Part shown: positions 17,932 through 26,094 of the stretch, piece by piece
Layout of the letters: each line of letters begins with the position of its first letter
Numbering within the stretch: position 1 is the first letter of the stretch
DNA from: Actinokineospora inagensis DSM 44258
GTDB lineage: Bacteria; Actinomycetota; Actinomycetes; Mycobacteriales; Pseudonocardiaceae
Length of the DNA: 64,000 nt
Assembly: GCF_000482865.1 (NCBI RefSeq)
Contig: NZ_AXWW01000014.1
Span: forward strand, 1 to 64,000
Reading direction: 5' to 3'
The notes under the pieces: model-generated
Databases searched by the model: none
What the model was told of the DNA's origin: nothing
Seen by the model: the letters and a program-made list of their open reading frames with translations, nothing else
Made by a program: the position numbers and the translations under genes

Positions 17932-19623
17932 GTGGCCAGGGTTGGGCAAGTGGGTGCGTCGGTCGGCGATGTGTTGGCCGTGCGGTTGACGGATCGTATT
18001 TCGTCGGGTGTGTTGGCCGAGGTTTTTCCTCGTGATGTCATTGAGGATGTCTTGGCTGAGACAGGGCGGCGTGAGCGGCGGACGCGTTTGCTTCCGGCGC
18101 ATGTGATGGTGCGGTTTTGTCAGGCGATGTGCTTGTTTTTCGACGATGATTATGAAGAGGTATTGCGTAAGCTTGTCGGGTCGTTGAAGTCGATGGGTTC
18201 ATGGCGGGATGACTGGAGGATTCCGTCAACGTCGGCGATCACACAGGCCCGGCAGCGGTTGGGGGCCGAGCCGCTGCGCGTGCTGTTCGAAAGGACGGCG
18301 GTCCCGGTCGCCTGTCGCGGCACCAAAGGCGCGTGGCTCGGAGGTCGGCGGTTGATGGCTGTCGATGGATTTCTGCTGGATGTCCCGGATACCGAGAGGA
18401 ACGCCTCGGAGTTCGACAGCAAGGGCAACAAGGCGAAAACCGGCGCTTTTCCCCAGGTGCTGACGGTGGCATTGGGCGAGTGTGGTTCCCATGCGATCGT
18501 CGGGGCCGCCGTGGGTGCGTGCAATGGGGATGAGCCAGCTTTGGCCGAACAGATCATTCCCCGCTTGGAGTCGGACATGCTGGTCATGGCCGATCGCAAC
18601 TTCTACAGCTTCGCCCTCTGGGGCAATACCACTAACTTAAGCCATTTTCCCTGGTCAGGGCCTATCTTGATGTCAGCTTGGCCACGTGCCAAAGGTCTGA
18701 GCGTCTGTCCACTAGGGACTGTTACCCCCTTGCTTGAAGGGAACCCTTGGTGCGCACGGTGGTGCAAAGATCCCGAAGGGGTTGCCGACTGCCACCCCAA
18801 ACCGCCCCTGACCTGCAGAAACGCACCTTAAGTTAGTGGTATTGCCCTCTGGGGACAGTTCCGTAGCACCGGCGCCGACCTGCTGTGGAGGGTCAACGCG
18901 AACGTTGAACTGCCTGTGTTGAGATGGCTGCCGGACGGTTCCTACCTGTCCATGGCGTTCAATCCGAAGATCCGCGGCCGACGACGGGCGGATCTGATCG
19001 AACTCTCCGCGAGTAACGGCAATATCGGACCCCACGAAGGGCACCTGATCAGAGTCGTCGAATACGACATCCCGGACCGGCCGGGTAACGGACCGGGAGA
19101 GGTCGTCTGTGTGATGACGTCCATTCTTGACCCGATCGAGGCGACCGCGGAGGAACTGGCCGCCGCGTACCACGAACGATGGGAGCGCGAAGGAATCATC
19201 GACGAGATGAAGACCCATCAGCGAGGACCGGCGCGAGTGCTGCGATCGAAGTCACCCGACATGGTGCGCCAAGAGATCTGGGCCTTCTTGCTCGCCCACT
19301 ACGGAATCCGGAGCCTGATGTGCCGAGCCGCCGACGAGATCGGCGAAGATCCCGATCGACTGTCCTTCATGCGATCCTTGCGTGTCATCCGCCGTCATGT
19401 CACCGCACAGCGGACTTTTCCCCCTGAACACCGCACCAAAGCCTGGACCGAAACTCTTCACGAAATCATCGAACGGCGCACCAGAGGTCGTCGTCACCGA
19501 ACAAATCCACGCGTCGTCAAACGGGCACGCCACAATTCCTACGCCGTCAAGAGAACTCACCATCACGGGGAACGCCACCACGGCCCCGCCACAACACGGC
19601 TCTACAGCACATACTTAACTTAG
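17932..19623 (+). pseudogene. IS4-family transposase interrupted by MITE
   Basis: The coding frame starts at GTG 17932 (MARVGQVGASVGDVLA). It shows the IS4 N-terminal domain and the first DDE Asp in LMAVDGFLLDVPDT. MADRNFYSFALWG follows, where the frame enters the inserted MITE and stops at 18831. After the insert it resumes at LWGQFRSTGADLLW in the same frame, and the AAAYHERWEREGIIDEMKTH segment carries the catalytic Glu (YREK-like signature). The insert plus target duplication is 231 bases, a multiple of three, so only the stop inside the MITE breaks the gene. Precise excision would restore a 480-residue transposase. Confidence 0.85.
18624..18844. mobile_element. MITE with IS4-element ends
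   Basis: A 221-base non-autonomous element. Its ends (CAATACCACTAACTTAAG and its inverse) match those of the IS it interrupts. It is flanked by a 10-base duplication CCCTCTGGGG at 18614-18623 and 18845-18854. The interior has no coding potential of its own beyond read-through. It was most likely moved by the transposase of the host IS family. Confidence 0.85.
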
Positions 19624-19690
19624 TGGTATTGCCCCAAGGGGTCGATGCGCCGGGTGTGGGATGATCTTCGTGGTCGAGTGATCGGAGATC

Positions 19691-20704
19691 GTGTCTGTGG
19701 CGTGTCGTGTGGTGTTGGGGTTTGACGAGCGGGAGACGATCTCGCGGGAGTTGCGGGCCGGGCGGTCTTTCCGGTTCATCGGGAGAGTGTTGGGTCGGCA
19801 TCATTCCGTGGTCGCTCACGAGGTGGCCCGTAATGGTGGTCGTGTCGTTTATCGGGCGTGGGTGGCGCGTAAGCGCGCGAGGGCGATGCGGGCCAGGCCG
19901 AAACCGCGGAAGCTGGAACAAGCCGGTCGTCTGCGGGGCTATGTGGTGGCCGGGTTGAACGAGCGTTGGTCTCCGCAGCAGATCGCGACCAGGATACGGA
20001 TGGAACACCCGACCGACCCGGAGATGCGTGTGTCCCACAAGACGATCTACCAGACCCTGTTCGTCCAGGGCAAAGGCGAGTTGCGCGCGGTGATGTACAG
20101 GGCGTTGCGCTCGGGGCGGGCGAAACGCGTGTCCCCGTCGGCGAAGCGGCCCCGGCACGACCTGATCGTGGGCATGGTCAACATCAGCGAACGCCCGAAA
20201 GAGGCCGACGACCGGGCCGTGCCCGGCTTCTGGGAGGGCGACCTCATCCTCGGCACCATCTGCACTTCCCAGATCCTGACCCTGGTGGAACGCCAAACGC
20301 GGTTCGTGATGCTCATCCAGGTCCCCCACGACCGCTCCGCCGACCGCGTCGCCCTGCTGCTGGCGAACAAGATGAAAACCTTACCGGAGTTCCTGCGGAA
20401 ATCATTGACCTGGGACCAGGGCAGCGAAATGGCCGACCACGCGGTGTTCACCATGGCCACGGGCATACCCGTGTACTTCTGCGACCCGCACAGCCCCTGG
20501 CAACGCGGAACCAACGAGAACACCAACCGGCTGCTGCGCCAGTATTTCCCCAAAGGAACCGGTCTCTCGGTCCACTCCCAGGCCTACCTCGACGAGGTGG
20601 CCCGCGAACTCAACGGACGCCCCCGCCAGACCCTCGACTGGTACAAACCCATCGAAAAGATCAACGAACTCCTGGTCAAACACGGTGGCGCGATCACCAG
20701 TTGA
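19691..20704 (+). CDS. IS30-family transposase
   Basis: A 337-residue transposase. An N-terminal helix-turn-helix region (FDERETISRELRAGRSF, then VLGRHHSVVAHEVARNGG) is followed by an RNase H-like DDE core. The first Asp is in FWEGDLILG, the second in LTWDQGSEM and the Glu in PWQRGTNENTNRLLRQYFPKGT, all hallmark IS30 motifs. The length is normal, so the gene may be active. The start GTG 19691 lies only 50 bases beyond the IS4 element's target duplication. The inverted repeats of this element were not identified with certainty. Confidence 0.9.
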   Translation: MSVACRVVLGFDERETISRELRAGRSFRFIGRVLGRHHSVVAHEVARNGGRVVYRAWVARKRARAMRARPKPRKLEQAGRLRGYVVAGLNERWSPQQIATRIRMEHPTDPEMRVSHKTIYQTLFVQGKGELRAVMYRALRSGRAKRVSPSAKRPRHDLIVGMVNISERPKEADDRAVPGFWEGDLILGTICTSQILTLVERQTRFVMLIQVPHDRSADRVALLLANKMKTLPEFLRKSLTWDQGSEMADHAVFTMATGIPVYFCDPHSPWQRGTNENTNRLLRQYFPKGTGLSVHSQAYLDEVARELNGRPRQTLDWYKPIEKINELLVKHGGAITS

Positions 20705-21034
20705 GATCAAGCCGCGCCAAATAGACATTTCGATCGCAATCAATGCTCGGGCGCGGCGCTGCTTGCCGGGAAGAGTGGAGCGGAATGGTTGAGCAAGGCC
20801 GCCAGTCGCGATCACTGGGTAGAACACTATGGAGTGTCACGACTTGAGATACTGCAAGTAACAGTAGTCACCCCCTTCAGAGCGGATCAACTCGGATCAC
20901 CTGGTGACGGCGCAGGCGACGCTGTCCGCCTCGCCGCGACGGGCGGTCAGCGCGTCACCGCAGGCGCGGAGATCCTGGTTGGGGAGATGCACGTCGAGCT
21001 GAGCCTAGGCTGATGCGGCAGGCCCGCCGCTCTC
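20705..21034. other. intergenic region
   Basis: 330 bases between the IS30 transposase and the end of the next minus-strand gene. A 74-codon open frame crosses it, but it has no ribosome binding site or recognisable motif, so it is not called. The IS30 right end should lie near 20705-20760. Confidence 0.4.
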
Positions 21035-21754
21035 TCAGCGCACTGAATAAGCGCGCGCACAGTAGGGATCGGACGCGACCTCCCGAGACGCGAGCGATCC
21101 GGTCCCGGCAAGCTCGCGAATCCGCGCGGCAAGGAAACCACCCGCAGTCACCACGAGCCCACCCTCGGCGGCGATGGGAACATCGTAGCCGCAGACCTCG
21201 CTCGTGCCGGGGTCGCGAAAATAGACCCGGACGACCTCGGGGCTCTGCGCCAGGAATCCGACCGGATAGGCGGCTTGCGCCCCGATCTGGGGCGGCTGGT
21301 CGTCGAACCGGGTAAACGTTCCGCCGATGGCCCCATAGATCGCCTCGCCCAGCCCGGCCGCAGGATCCTCGCCGCTGCCAGAGAACATCCGGGCGTCGAC
21401 CACTCGAACCCCGCGGTCATCGATGCTCCAGTTGACGTCCGCACCGCTGGCGACCGCCCCCAGGACGAGCCTGATCGTGGAGACGTGACGGAAGTGGTTG
21501 ACCTGCTGTCCACCGCCGTCCAGCAATGAGCAGTCGACCCCGATCGCCGTCGTCAAGTCGTCGCCGTCGAAGACGAAGACGCGCGCAATTGTCGGTTGGG
21601 GACGCACCACTCCGCATACCGTATATGCGGAACCAGCGAGCGGCGTGGAGACGAACTCGGTCAACCGCTTGACAAACGTCCAATAGAGAGTATCCGCCAG
21701 AGGCGAAGGGACCGGCCCGGTCCCTTCGCCTCGGTGTGGATCATTGGCCGACAT
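21035..21754 (-). CDS. hypothetical protein
   Basis: A 239-residue cytoplasmic protein I do not recognise. It has no signal peptide or membrane segment. Predicted strands alternate with loops (ARVFVFDGDDLTTAIGVDCSLLDG, VNHFRHVSTIRLVLG), and a Gly/Ala-rich C-terminal half ends ARAYSVR. It starts 17 bases after the stop of the secreted-protein gene on the same strand, so the two are probably co-transcribed. The pair lies inside the tRNA-Val-bounded island. An immunity role for the partner protein is possible but unsupported by motifs. Confidence 0.5.
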   Translation of the reverse strand: MSANDPHRGEGTGPVPSPLADTLYWTFVKRLTEFVSTPLAGSAYTVCGVVRPQPTIARVFVFDGDDLTTAIGVDCSLLDGGGQQVNHFRHVSTIRLVLGAVASGADVNWSIDDRGVRVVDARMFSGSGEDPAAGLGEAIYGAIGGTFTRFDDQPPQIGAQAAYPVGFLAQSPEVVRVYFRDPGTSEVCGYDVPIAAEGGLVVTAGGFLAARIRELAGTGSLASREVASDPYCARAYSVR

Positions 21755-21771
21755 GTAAACGAGTATATCAT

Positions 21772-22392
21772 TTAACCGTTCGCGTTGACGGCGTCAGGAC
21801 AGCGGCTCACACCCACGCAGTACGCTGTGATCGTGCCGATGTAGCGGCCGTCGAACGTGACGTGCGAACCGTTGTCCGTGCTGTACGCTAATTGCGCGAC
21901 GGTGTGGATCTGGGCAATCGTGACGGTTCCCGAGACAAGGTAGCCGTTGTACTCCGCGTGTGCGCCTTGGTCGACAGCGGGCCTGCTGCGGTACGCGGCC
22001 GTGAGGGCCCTAAACGAGTACAGGTTGTGGGGAGTGGCATAGTGCTCGTAGCCCCAGTCGGTGGTGCCGTGCCTGGTGGGGATCTGGATGCCGCGGGAGT
22101 CGGTGTCGATCTGATCGATGTCGTACCAGTGCTGCGGCGGGTCGAGCGGCGCGCTCTCCATGCGGGCACCTGCGGGCGCAGTGGAGAAGTGCGGGTTGGC
22201 CGCCTCTTGCGCCCCCACTAGAGCGACGTACTCCTGCTCGGAAACCCACCGCATCGTCGGCGCTTGCGGCGAGCCTGCAGACGCGTCAGAACCTGCCGCA
22301 GGCGCGGCGGCGGACGCGTCGGCACCCGCCGCGGGCGCGGCGGCAACCAGCGCCACGACGGCGATCAGGGTGGAAAAACGAAGTGCTTTCAC
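21772..22392 (-). CDS. secreted hypothetical protein
   Basis: A 206-residue protein with a Sec-type signal peptide (VKALRFSTLIAVVALVAAAP, cleavage after an Ala-rich stretch). A low-complexity linker with two near-copies of an Ala-Pro-Ala-Gly-x-Asp-Ala-Ser motif follows. The mature domain has notable aromatic and His residues (HWYDIDQID, HGTTDWGYEHYATPHNLYSF) and a closing pair of cysteines in YCVGVSRC. GTG 22392 is chosen because a GAGGAGGG site sits just upstream; an ATG 21 bases earlier lacks one. The fold is not recognised. Its cargo-like position in the island and the coupled downstream gene make an exported effector conceivable. Confidence 0.55.
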   Translation of the reverse strand: MKALRFSTLIAVVALVAAAPAAGADASAAAPAAGSDASAGSPQAPTMRWVSEQEYVALVGAQEAANPHFSTAPAGARMESAPLDPPQHWYDIDQIDTDSRGIQIPTRHGTTDWGYEHYATPHNLYSFRALTAAYRSRPAVDQGAHAEYNGYLVSGTVTIAQIHTVAQLAYSTDNGSHVTFDGRYIGTITAYCVGVSRCPDAVNANG

Positions 22393-23396
22393 AAACCCTC
22401 CTCGGATGTGCACAGGAGATCCAGGCCCGCGAGATCACTCGGCGCGCCTGAACGCAGATCCCGGCCGCACGCGAACGAAGCCTCCCAGTTGATTCCCCAG
22501 TGCGCGACGGCTGAGATCGACGCTAGCAGCCGCCTGTCACTCGAACCAGCAGTTTGGCCCACTCGGACCCGAGTCATGCGACCGGAAGAAAATTTCAACC
22601 TCAACCTAGGTGTACGGCCGCCGCGCGGCCCTGGCGTCTAATGGTCCGGCAAGCCATCAGTACGTGGAATGAGGTCGAGCCGACGCACCGAAACACGAAC
22701 TCGGCTCCGACGACAGCAGCGCGTGCATCCGTCACGCCAGCGACCAAGGTGCGGTACACGCAGCGCAACAGAATGCCAACTGGAGCAGATGTGGAGCAAG
22801 TCCCGCGACGAAGACCACCCAAGGGCCCAGATCGCACTCAGCTGCGATCAACCGCACCACCTGATCAGATATTTTCATATCCGCAGGTCAGCGGCATGAT
22901 TGGTCCGTGCTGGCAGTATCAGGGTTTTTTGTGGGCTGCTGTACAACAGCGGAGTGCAGCAATGAGCCTGGCCGTCGGTAGATCCGATGAACCGTGGCTG
23001 GCTGGTCAGAGCCTCGACTGACCTCCAGCGACCCGCCTACCCGGAATTCACCCCGAAGGGGTCACTGGTTCGATCCCAGTATCGCCCACTAGTTATATTT
23101 GCAGGTCAGCGCCCTGCCAACGGATCACGTTGGTGGGACATTGATCGTTTCGGGGAACATCTGGGGAGCACCGCGATCTGACCCCAGTCGCCATGTCGAC
23201 GGGGTCGGCCGCTTTCGTTGGTACAGCGTCGTTTTCGGGCCATGGCCAGGTCGCATCCCGCTCTCGGCGGTGTTGCAGGCTGATCAACATGCGTTTGACC
23301 GTGGATCCGTGACGTGGCTGTGGGTCGTCGATCTCACTTCGTCGTGGTCAATCCGGAACAGGCGCACCTTGGCCGGCGGATGACGCTTCGGGCAGG
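22393..23396. other. intergenic region with repeat copy 2
   Basis: About 1 kb upstream of the secreted-protein gene, reaching to the terminator hairpin. It holds repeat copy 2 (23052-23331) and short echoes of the repeat motif, such as CCGCAGGTCAGCG near 22881. No gene is supported. A frame through the repeat encodes a tail ending RFGEHLGSTAI, and a matching tail exists in copy 1; it may be the end of a lost integrase or excisionase, but this is speculative. Confidence 0.45.
23052..23331 (+). repeat. direct repeat copy 2 (island flank)
   Basis: Same orientation and content as the copy at 16123-16405. It begins with the tRNA-Val T arm and acceptor end, here preceded by a diverged anticodon arm, and continues through the TTATATTTGCAGG and GTTGGTACAGCG blocks. 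It marks the right border of the IS-rich island. Confidence 0.75.
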
Positions 23397-23439
23397 CGGG
23401 ACGGCCGGTGGCCCGTCCAGACGACCACCGGCCGTCCCG
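23397..23439. terminator. strong hairpin terminator
   Basis: A perfect 15-base-pair stem (CGGGACGGCCGGTGG and its complement, 23397-23411 with 23425-23439) with a 13-base loop. It lies 60 bases beyond the stop of the small peptide gene on the minus strand, so it should end that operon. There is no U-tract, as is common in actinobacteria. Confidence 0.75.
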
Positions 23440-23498
23440 CGATCCGCGCTGCCGGAACGTGGGCAGTCGCGGGCTCGGAAGCTCTGGTTGAGTTGGTA

Positions 23499-23588
23499 TC
23501 AGCGGGCGCCGTTGCGACCGACGCGGTCTCCTGTTCCGCCTCCGCCGTTGCCGCCGCCATCGCAGTTGTTGGTCGAACCGGACTTCAT
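23499..23588 (-). CDS. 29-residue Gly-rich peptide
   Basis: A short gene encoding a 29-residue peptide that begins MKSGSTNNC, continues with an acidic Gly/Asn-rich centre of 10 glycines and ends GDRVGRNGAR. It has one Cys. An AAGGAAAGG ribosome binding site lies 7 bases upstream of the ATG. It follows the GT-B-like gene by 36 bases and is followed by a strong terminator, so it is the last gene of a two-gene unit. The composition is unlike a globular protein. It could be a modified or secreted peptide, a substrate of the neighbouring enzyme, or a leader-less RiPP precursor; none of these is shown. Confidence 0.5.
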   Translation of the reverse strand: MKSGSTNNCDGGGNGGGGTGDRVGRNGAR

Positions 23589-23624
23589 CTGTGCACCTTT
23601 CCTTCGTGTGGTGATCTGAACGGC

Positions 23625-24758
23625 TCAGGCAGCCGGGTCTGTGAGGCGGAGCAGTCGCAGGCTCGCCGCGCGCAGTGCGTCCGCCGATCCGCCGGGCGCG
23701 GAGGTGATCCGTCGGGCGAGAGCAGACGGGTCGACTTGGCGCAGGTCGATCTGGGGGCGCAGGGGTCGGTCGGGGCTTAGGACGGTGCTGTACCTGGCGA
23801 GCAGTGAGCCAACGGATCCGTGCTCGGGCGCCCGCAGGGGGTTGGCCAGGTACACCGGCTTCCCCACGGCTGCTGCGTAGGCGGTGAGCGATCCACCATC
23901 ACCGATGATGTAGTCGGCAGCGACCACGGCCACACGCCAGTCGAACTCCGGGCGTAAGAACTGCACGCGACAGCGCGTGGCCTCGCTCATCCAGGACAGG
24001 ACCTGGCGACGACCATGACCAACCCACACGTCCGGGTGCAGGTAGCAGAGCACCCGGTCACCCTGGAGTGGGAAGTCGGTCGCGACACGGTCGATCAATG
24101 CGGGCGACGCACCGAGCACCGACTCCGGACCTTCCGCCGACACGACCAGCCCGAGGCGCTGATGGGGCCGGACACCCAGGCGTACCCGGTATGCCTCCCG
24201 GTGTCGCACCGCGGCGAGCAGCGTGTCGTAACCGGTATCCCCGACGACGGCCGCGTGCTGTGCGACGTCGGGTGCCGCGAAGAGCAGTTCGTCGATGTCA
24301 TCGGTGTGCGGCAGGCCGATCACGAGCGGGTCGGGTCGCTGGGTCGCGCGCAACTTACGCACAGCGCGGCGCAGAGCGGGGACGCAGTCGCACCCGCGGT
24401 GGTCGACCAGGACCCCGGCCGACGAGATGGCGGGCACCAGCAACAGGGCACCTCGGAGGACACCCGTACCGGTAGGGTCGGCCGCGACCACCAGGTCGAA
24501 TCGTTCCCGGACCGCGCGCTCCCACGGCGTGGTGATCGCGTCCAGGCCGTCGAGGAACCGGTCGACCCCGTTGTCGTCGGGACCGGGTGGCCGAGTGAAG
24601 ACGACCTGGACACCTGCCGTGCCCTCGATGGCCGCGACGGCGTCGACCACGCGCATTCCCGACGCGACGCTGTGCACCACCGCCAAGACCACCCTCCGGA
24701 CCGGGCGGGTCTGGCTCGCCCCGGCAGCGGCCCACAACGGCACCACGCGCTGCTGCAT
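23625..24758 (-). CDS. GT-B/CDP-glycerol transferase-like protein
   Basis: A 377-residue protein with a two-Rossmann layout. It starts with VVLAVVHSVASGMRVVDAV. The second half contains AAVVGDTGYDTLLAAVRHREAYR, a LHPDVWVGHGRRQV stretch and YIIGDGGSLTAYAAAVGKPVYL. These resemble the C-terminal half of glycerophosphotransferases and UDP-sugar epimerases. ATG 24758 has a GGAGGA site immediately upstream. Actinomycete homologues, as I recall them, are often mis-annotated and sit near SARP regulators. It shares a promoter region with a SARP gene and precedes a 29-residue peptide gene. Whether it glycosylates that peptide is only a hypothesis. Confidence 0.6.
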   Translation of the reverse strand: MQQRVVPLWAAAGASQTRPVRRVVLAVVHSVASGMRVVDAVAAIEGTAGVQVVFTRPPGPDDNGVDRFLDGLDAITTPWERAVRERFDLVVAADPTGTGVLRGALLLVPAISSAGVLVDHRGCDCVPALRRAVRKLRATQRPDPLVIGLPHTDDIDELLFAAPDVAQHAAVVGDTGYDTLLAAVRHREAYRVRLGVRPHQRLGLVVSAEGPESVLGASPALIDRVATDFPLQGDRVLCYLHPDVWVGHGRRQVLSWMSEATRCRVQFLRPEFDWRVAVVAADYIIGDGGSLTAYAAAVGKPVYLANPLRAPEHGSVGSLLARYSTVLSPDRPLRPQIDLRQVDPSALARRITSAPGGSADALRAASLRLLRLTDPAA

Positions 24759-24808
24759 CTCGGTCTCCTCCGATCGTTCGGTCGCAGGACCAAAGTCTCG
24801 CGCGGCGA

Positions 24809-24838
24809 TGTGGGGGAAACGTGGGGAGATTGTGGGGG
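24809..24838. promoter_or_regulatory. SARP-type direct repeats, 11-bp period
   Basis: Three direct copies of (T/C)GTGGGG start at 24809, 24820 and 24831, exactly 11 bases apart. They lie between the divergent GT-B-like gene and the SARP gene. SARP proteins bind such heptamer repeats on one face of the helix, overlapping the -35 region. The block lies about 50 bases upstream of the GT-B start and about 70 bases upstream of the SARP start. Confidence 0.65.
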
Positions 24839-24909
24839 TGGTCCGGCAGGCGTCCCCACAGCGGCACGGTGCGCGAATCGCGGAGTTGACCTCTGGTTCA
24901 CTGGCCGAC

Positions 24910-26013
24910 ATGGATTTGTCCGGCGTCCGGGTAGAGGTGCTTGGTCCGGTCCGACTGCTGGTCGACGGCGCTCCCGTCCCCCTGGAGCCCCGGCTACGGA
25001 CCGTGTTGGCCCTGGCGGCGATGTCACATGAGTTGACCGTGACCTTCGAGTCACTGCGGCGGCGGTTGGGAGATCCTGCCGAGGCAACCATTCGCGGCTA
25101 CGCGAAGGAACTGCGTCGCAGATCCGGTCGGGAGATCGTGCGCAAGAACCAGATCAAGGTGATCAGCCTGGCACTCGCCAAGGCGCAGGTGGACTACTGG
25201 CGTTTTCATGAACTCGTCGCCCGAGCCCGAGGTCTGGAGCCCGGTGCGAAGGCACCCTTGCTGCGCGAGGCGAAGGGCCTGTGGAGATCGGGCGAGCCGC
25301 TGAGTGACTTGCCTGGCGACCTAGTCGGTTCGGAGATCGGCGAACTCACCTGGCGGTACCGCGGGTTGCTGCTCGACCTTTTCGACGCCGAACTGGCCGC
25401 CGACGAACTGGAGGCAGCGGTCGCGGTAGCCGAACAGGCGGCGAGCGCGTTCGGTGATGACAACGAGGTGCGACAACGACTGTGGCAGGCATGGGAGCGC
25501 ACCGGGCGGTCACGAGAGATCCGTGACGACCTCGCGCGACGGGTGGAGACCGCGGCCGCGTCAGGCATCGACCTACCGGAAGCCGTGTGGGCGCAGGCCC
25601 GTATCGCGATAGCCGAGGCGGGCAGGGTGAAGCCCATGTCCTCATCCCCACCGAACTGGCTTCCTCCCCGAACGGTCGAGCCGAGGGGACGTGATCGGGA
25701 GTTCGACGATCTCGACGCGCTGACCGACGAGCGGTCCGGTGTCCGAGTCGCGGTGATCACCGGCCTTGGCGGTGCTGGGAAGACAGTCCTGGCCGTCAAC
25801 TGGGGGCACGGCAACGCGGAACACTTCCCGGACGGCGTCCTCTACGTGGTGGCGCGGTCCTACCCGGGGCGCCCTGGGGCGGACCTTGACGGCCAAGGCG
25901 TGCGGGCAGCCGGTGGAGCCAAGATCACTCACGCTCACCCTGATCAGCCCACCGCCCGCGGTGATACCACTGGCTCCTGTCGACATTGCTCCCCCTTGTC
26001 CTTCCCCGCGTGA
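24910..26013 (+). CDS. SARP-family regulator, C-terminally truncated
   Basis: A 367-residue protein. Residues 1-95 form an OmpR-like winged helix (VRVEVLGPVRLLVDGAPV) and about 95-240 an activation domain with VDYWRFHELVARARGL. The start of an NB-ARC domain follows, with Walker A GLGGAGKTVLAVNWGH and FPDGVLYV. After that the sequence departs from the family and runs into a Cys/His/Pro-rich tail ending LSFPA. The rest of NB-ARC and the TPR region are missing, so this looks like a broken or shortened AfsR-type gene. The DNA-binding part is complete and may still work, because small SARPs lack the extra domains. Confidence 0.75.
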   Translation: MDLSGVRVEVLGPVRLLVDGAPVPLEPRLRTVLALAAMSHELTVTFESLRRRLGDPAEATIRGYAKELRRRSGREIVRKNQIKVISLALAKAQVDYWRFHELVARARGLEPGAKAPLLREAKGLWRSGEPLSDLPGDLVGSEIGELTWRYRGLLLDLFDAELAADELEAAVAVAEQAASAFGDDNEVRQRLWQAWERTGRSREIRDDLARRVETAAASGIDLPEAVWAQARIAIAEAGRVKPMSSSPPNWLPPRTVEPRGRDREFDDLDALTDERSGVRVAVITGLGGAGKTVLAVNWGHGNAEHFPDGVLYVVARSYPGRPGADLDGQGVRAAGGAKITHAHPDQPTARGDTTGSCRHCSPLSFPA

Positions 26014-26094
26014 TCATCGTGCGCGGCGGCCGGGACGCTACGGCCGGAATTCGAACTTCCACTATGGTGTGTTCGCTGTGGCGGCTCAACACAA

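Larger units (their letters stand above)
17900..19631 (+). mobile_element. IS4-family insertion sequence with nested MITE
   Basis: A 1732-base element with inverted ends beginning CAATACCACTAACTTA and ending TAAGTTAGTGGTATTG (with a one-base difference). It is flanked by a perfect 10-base target duplication CCCCAAGGGG at 17890-17899 and 19632-19641. It carries one transposase gene interrupted by a 221-base element with the same ends. Removing that insert and its 10-base duplication gives a 1501-base IS, a usual size for the family. Confidence 0.85.

Noticed and set aside
20789-21013. 74-residue gene after the IS30 transposase
   Set aside because: No ribosome binding site, no motif and an ambiguous start; it probably covers the IS30 right end.
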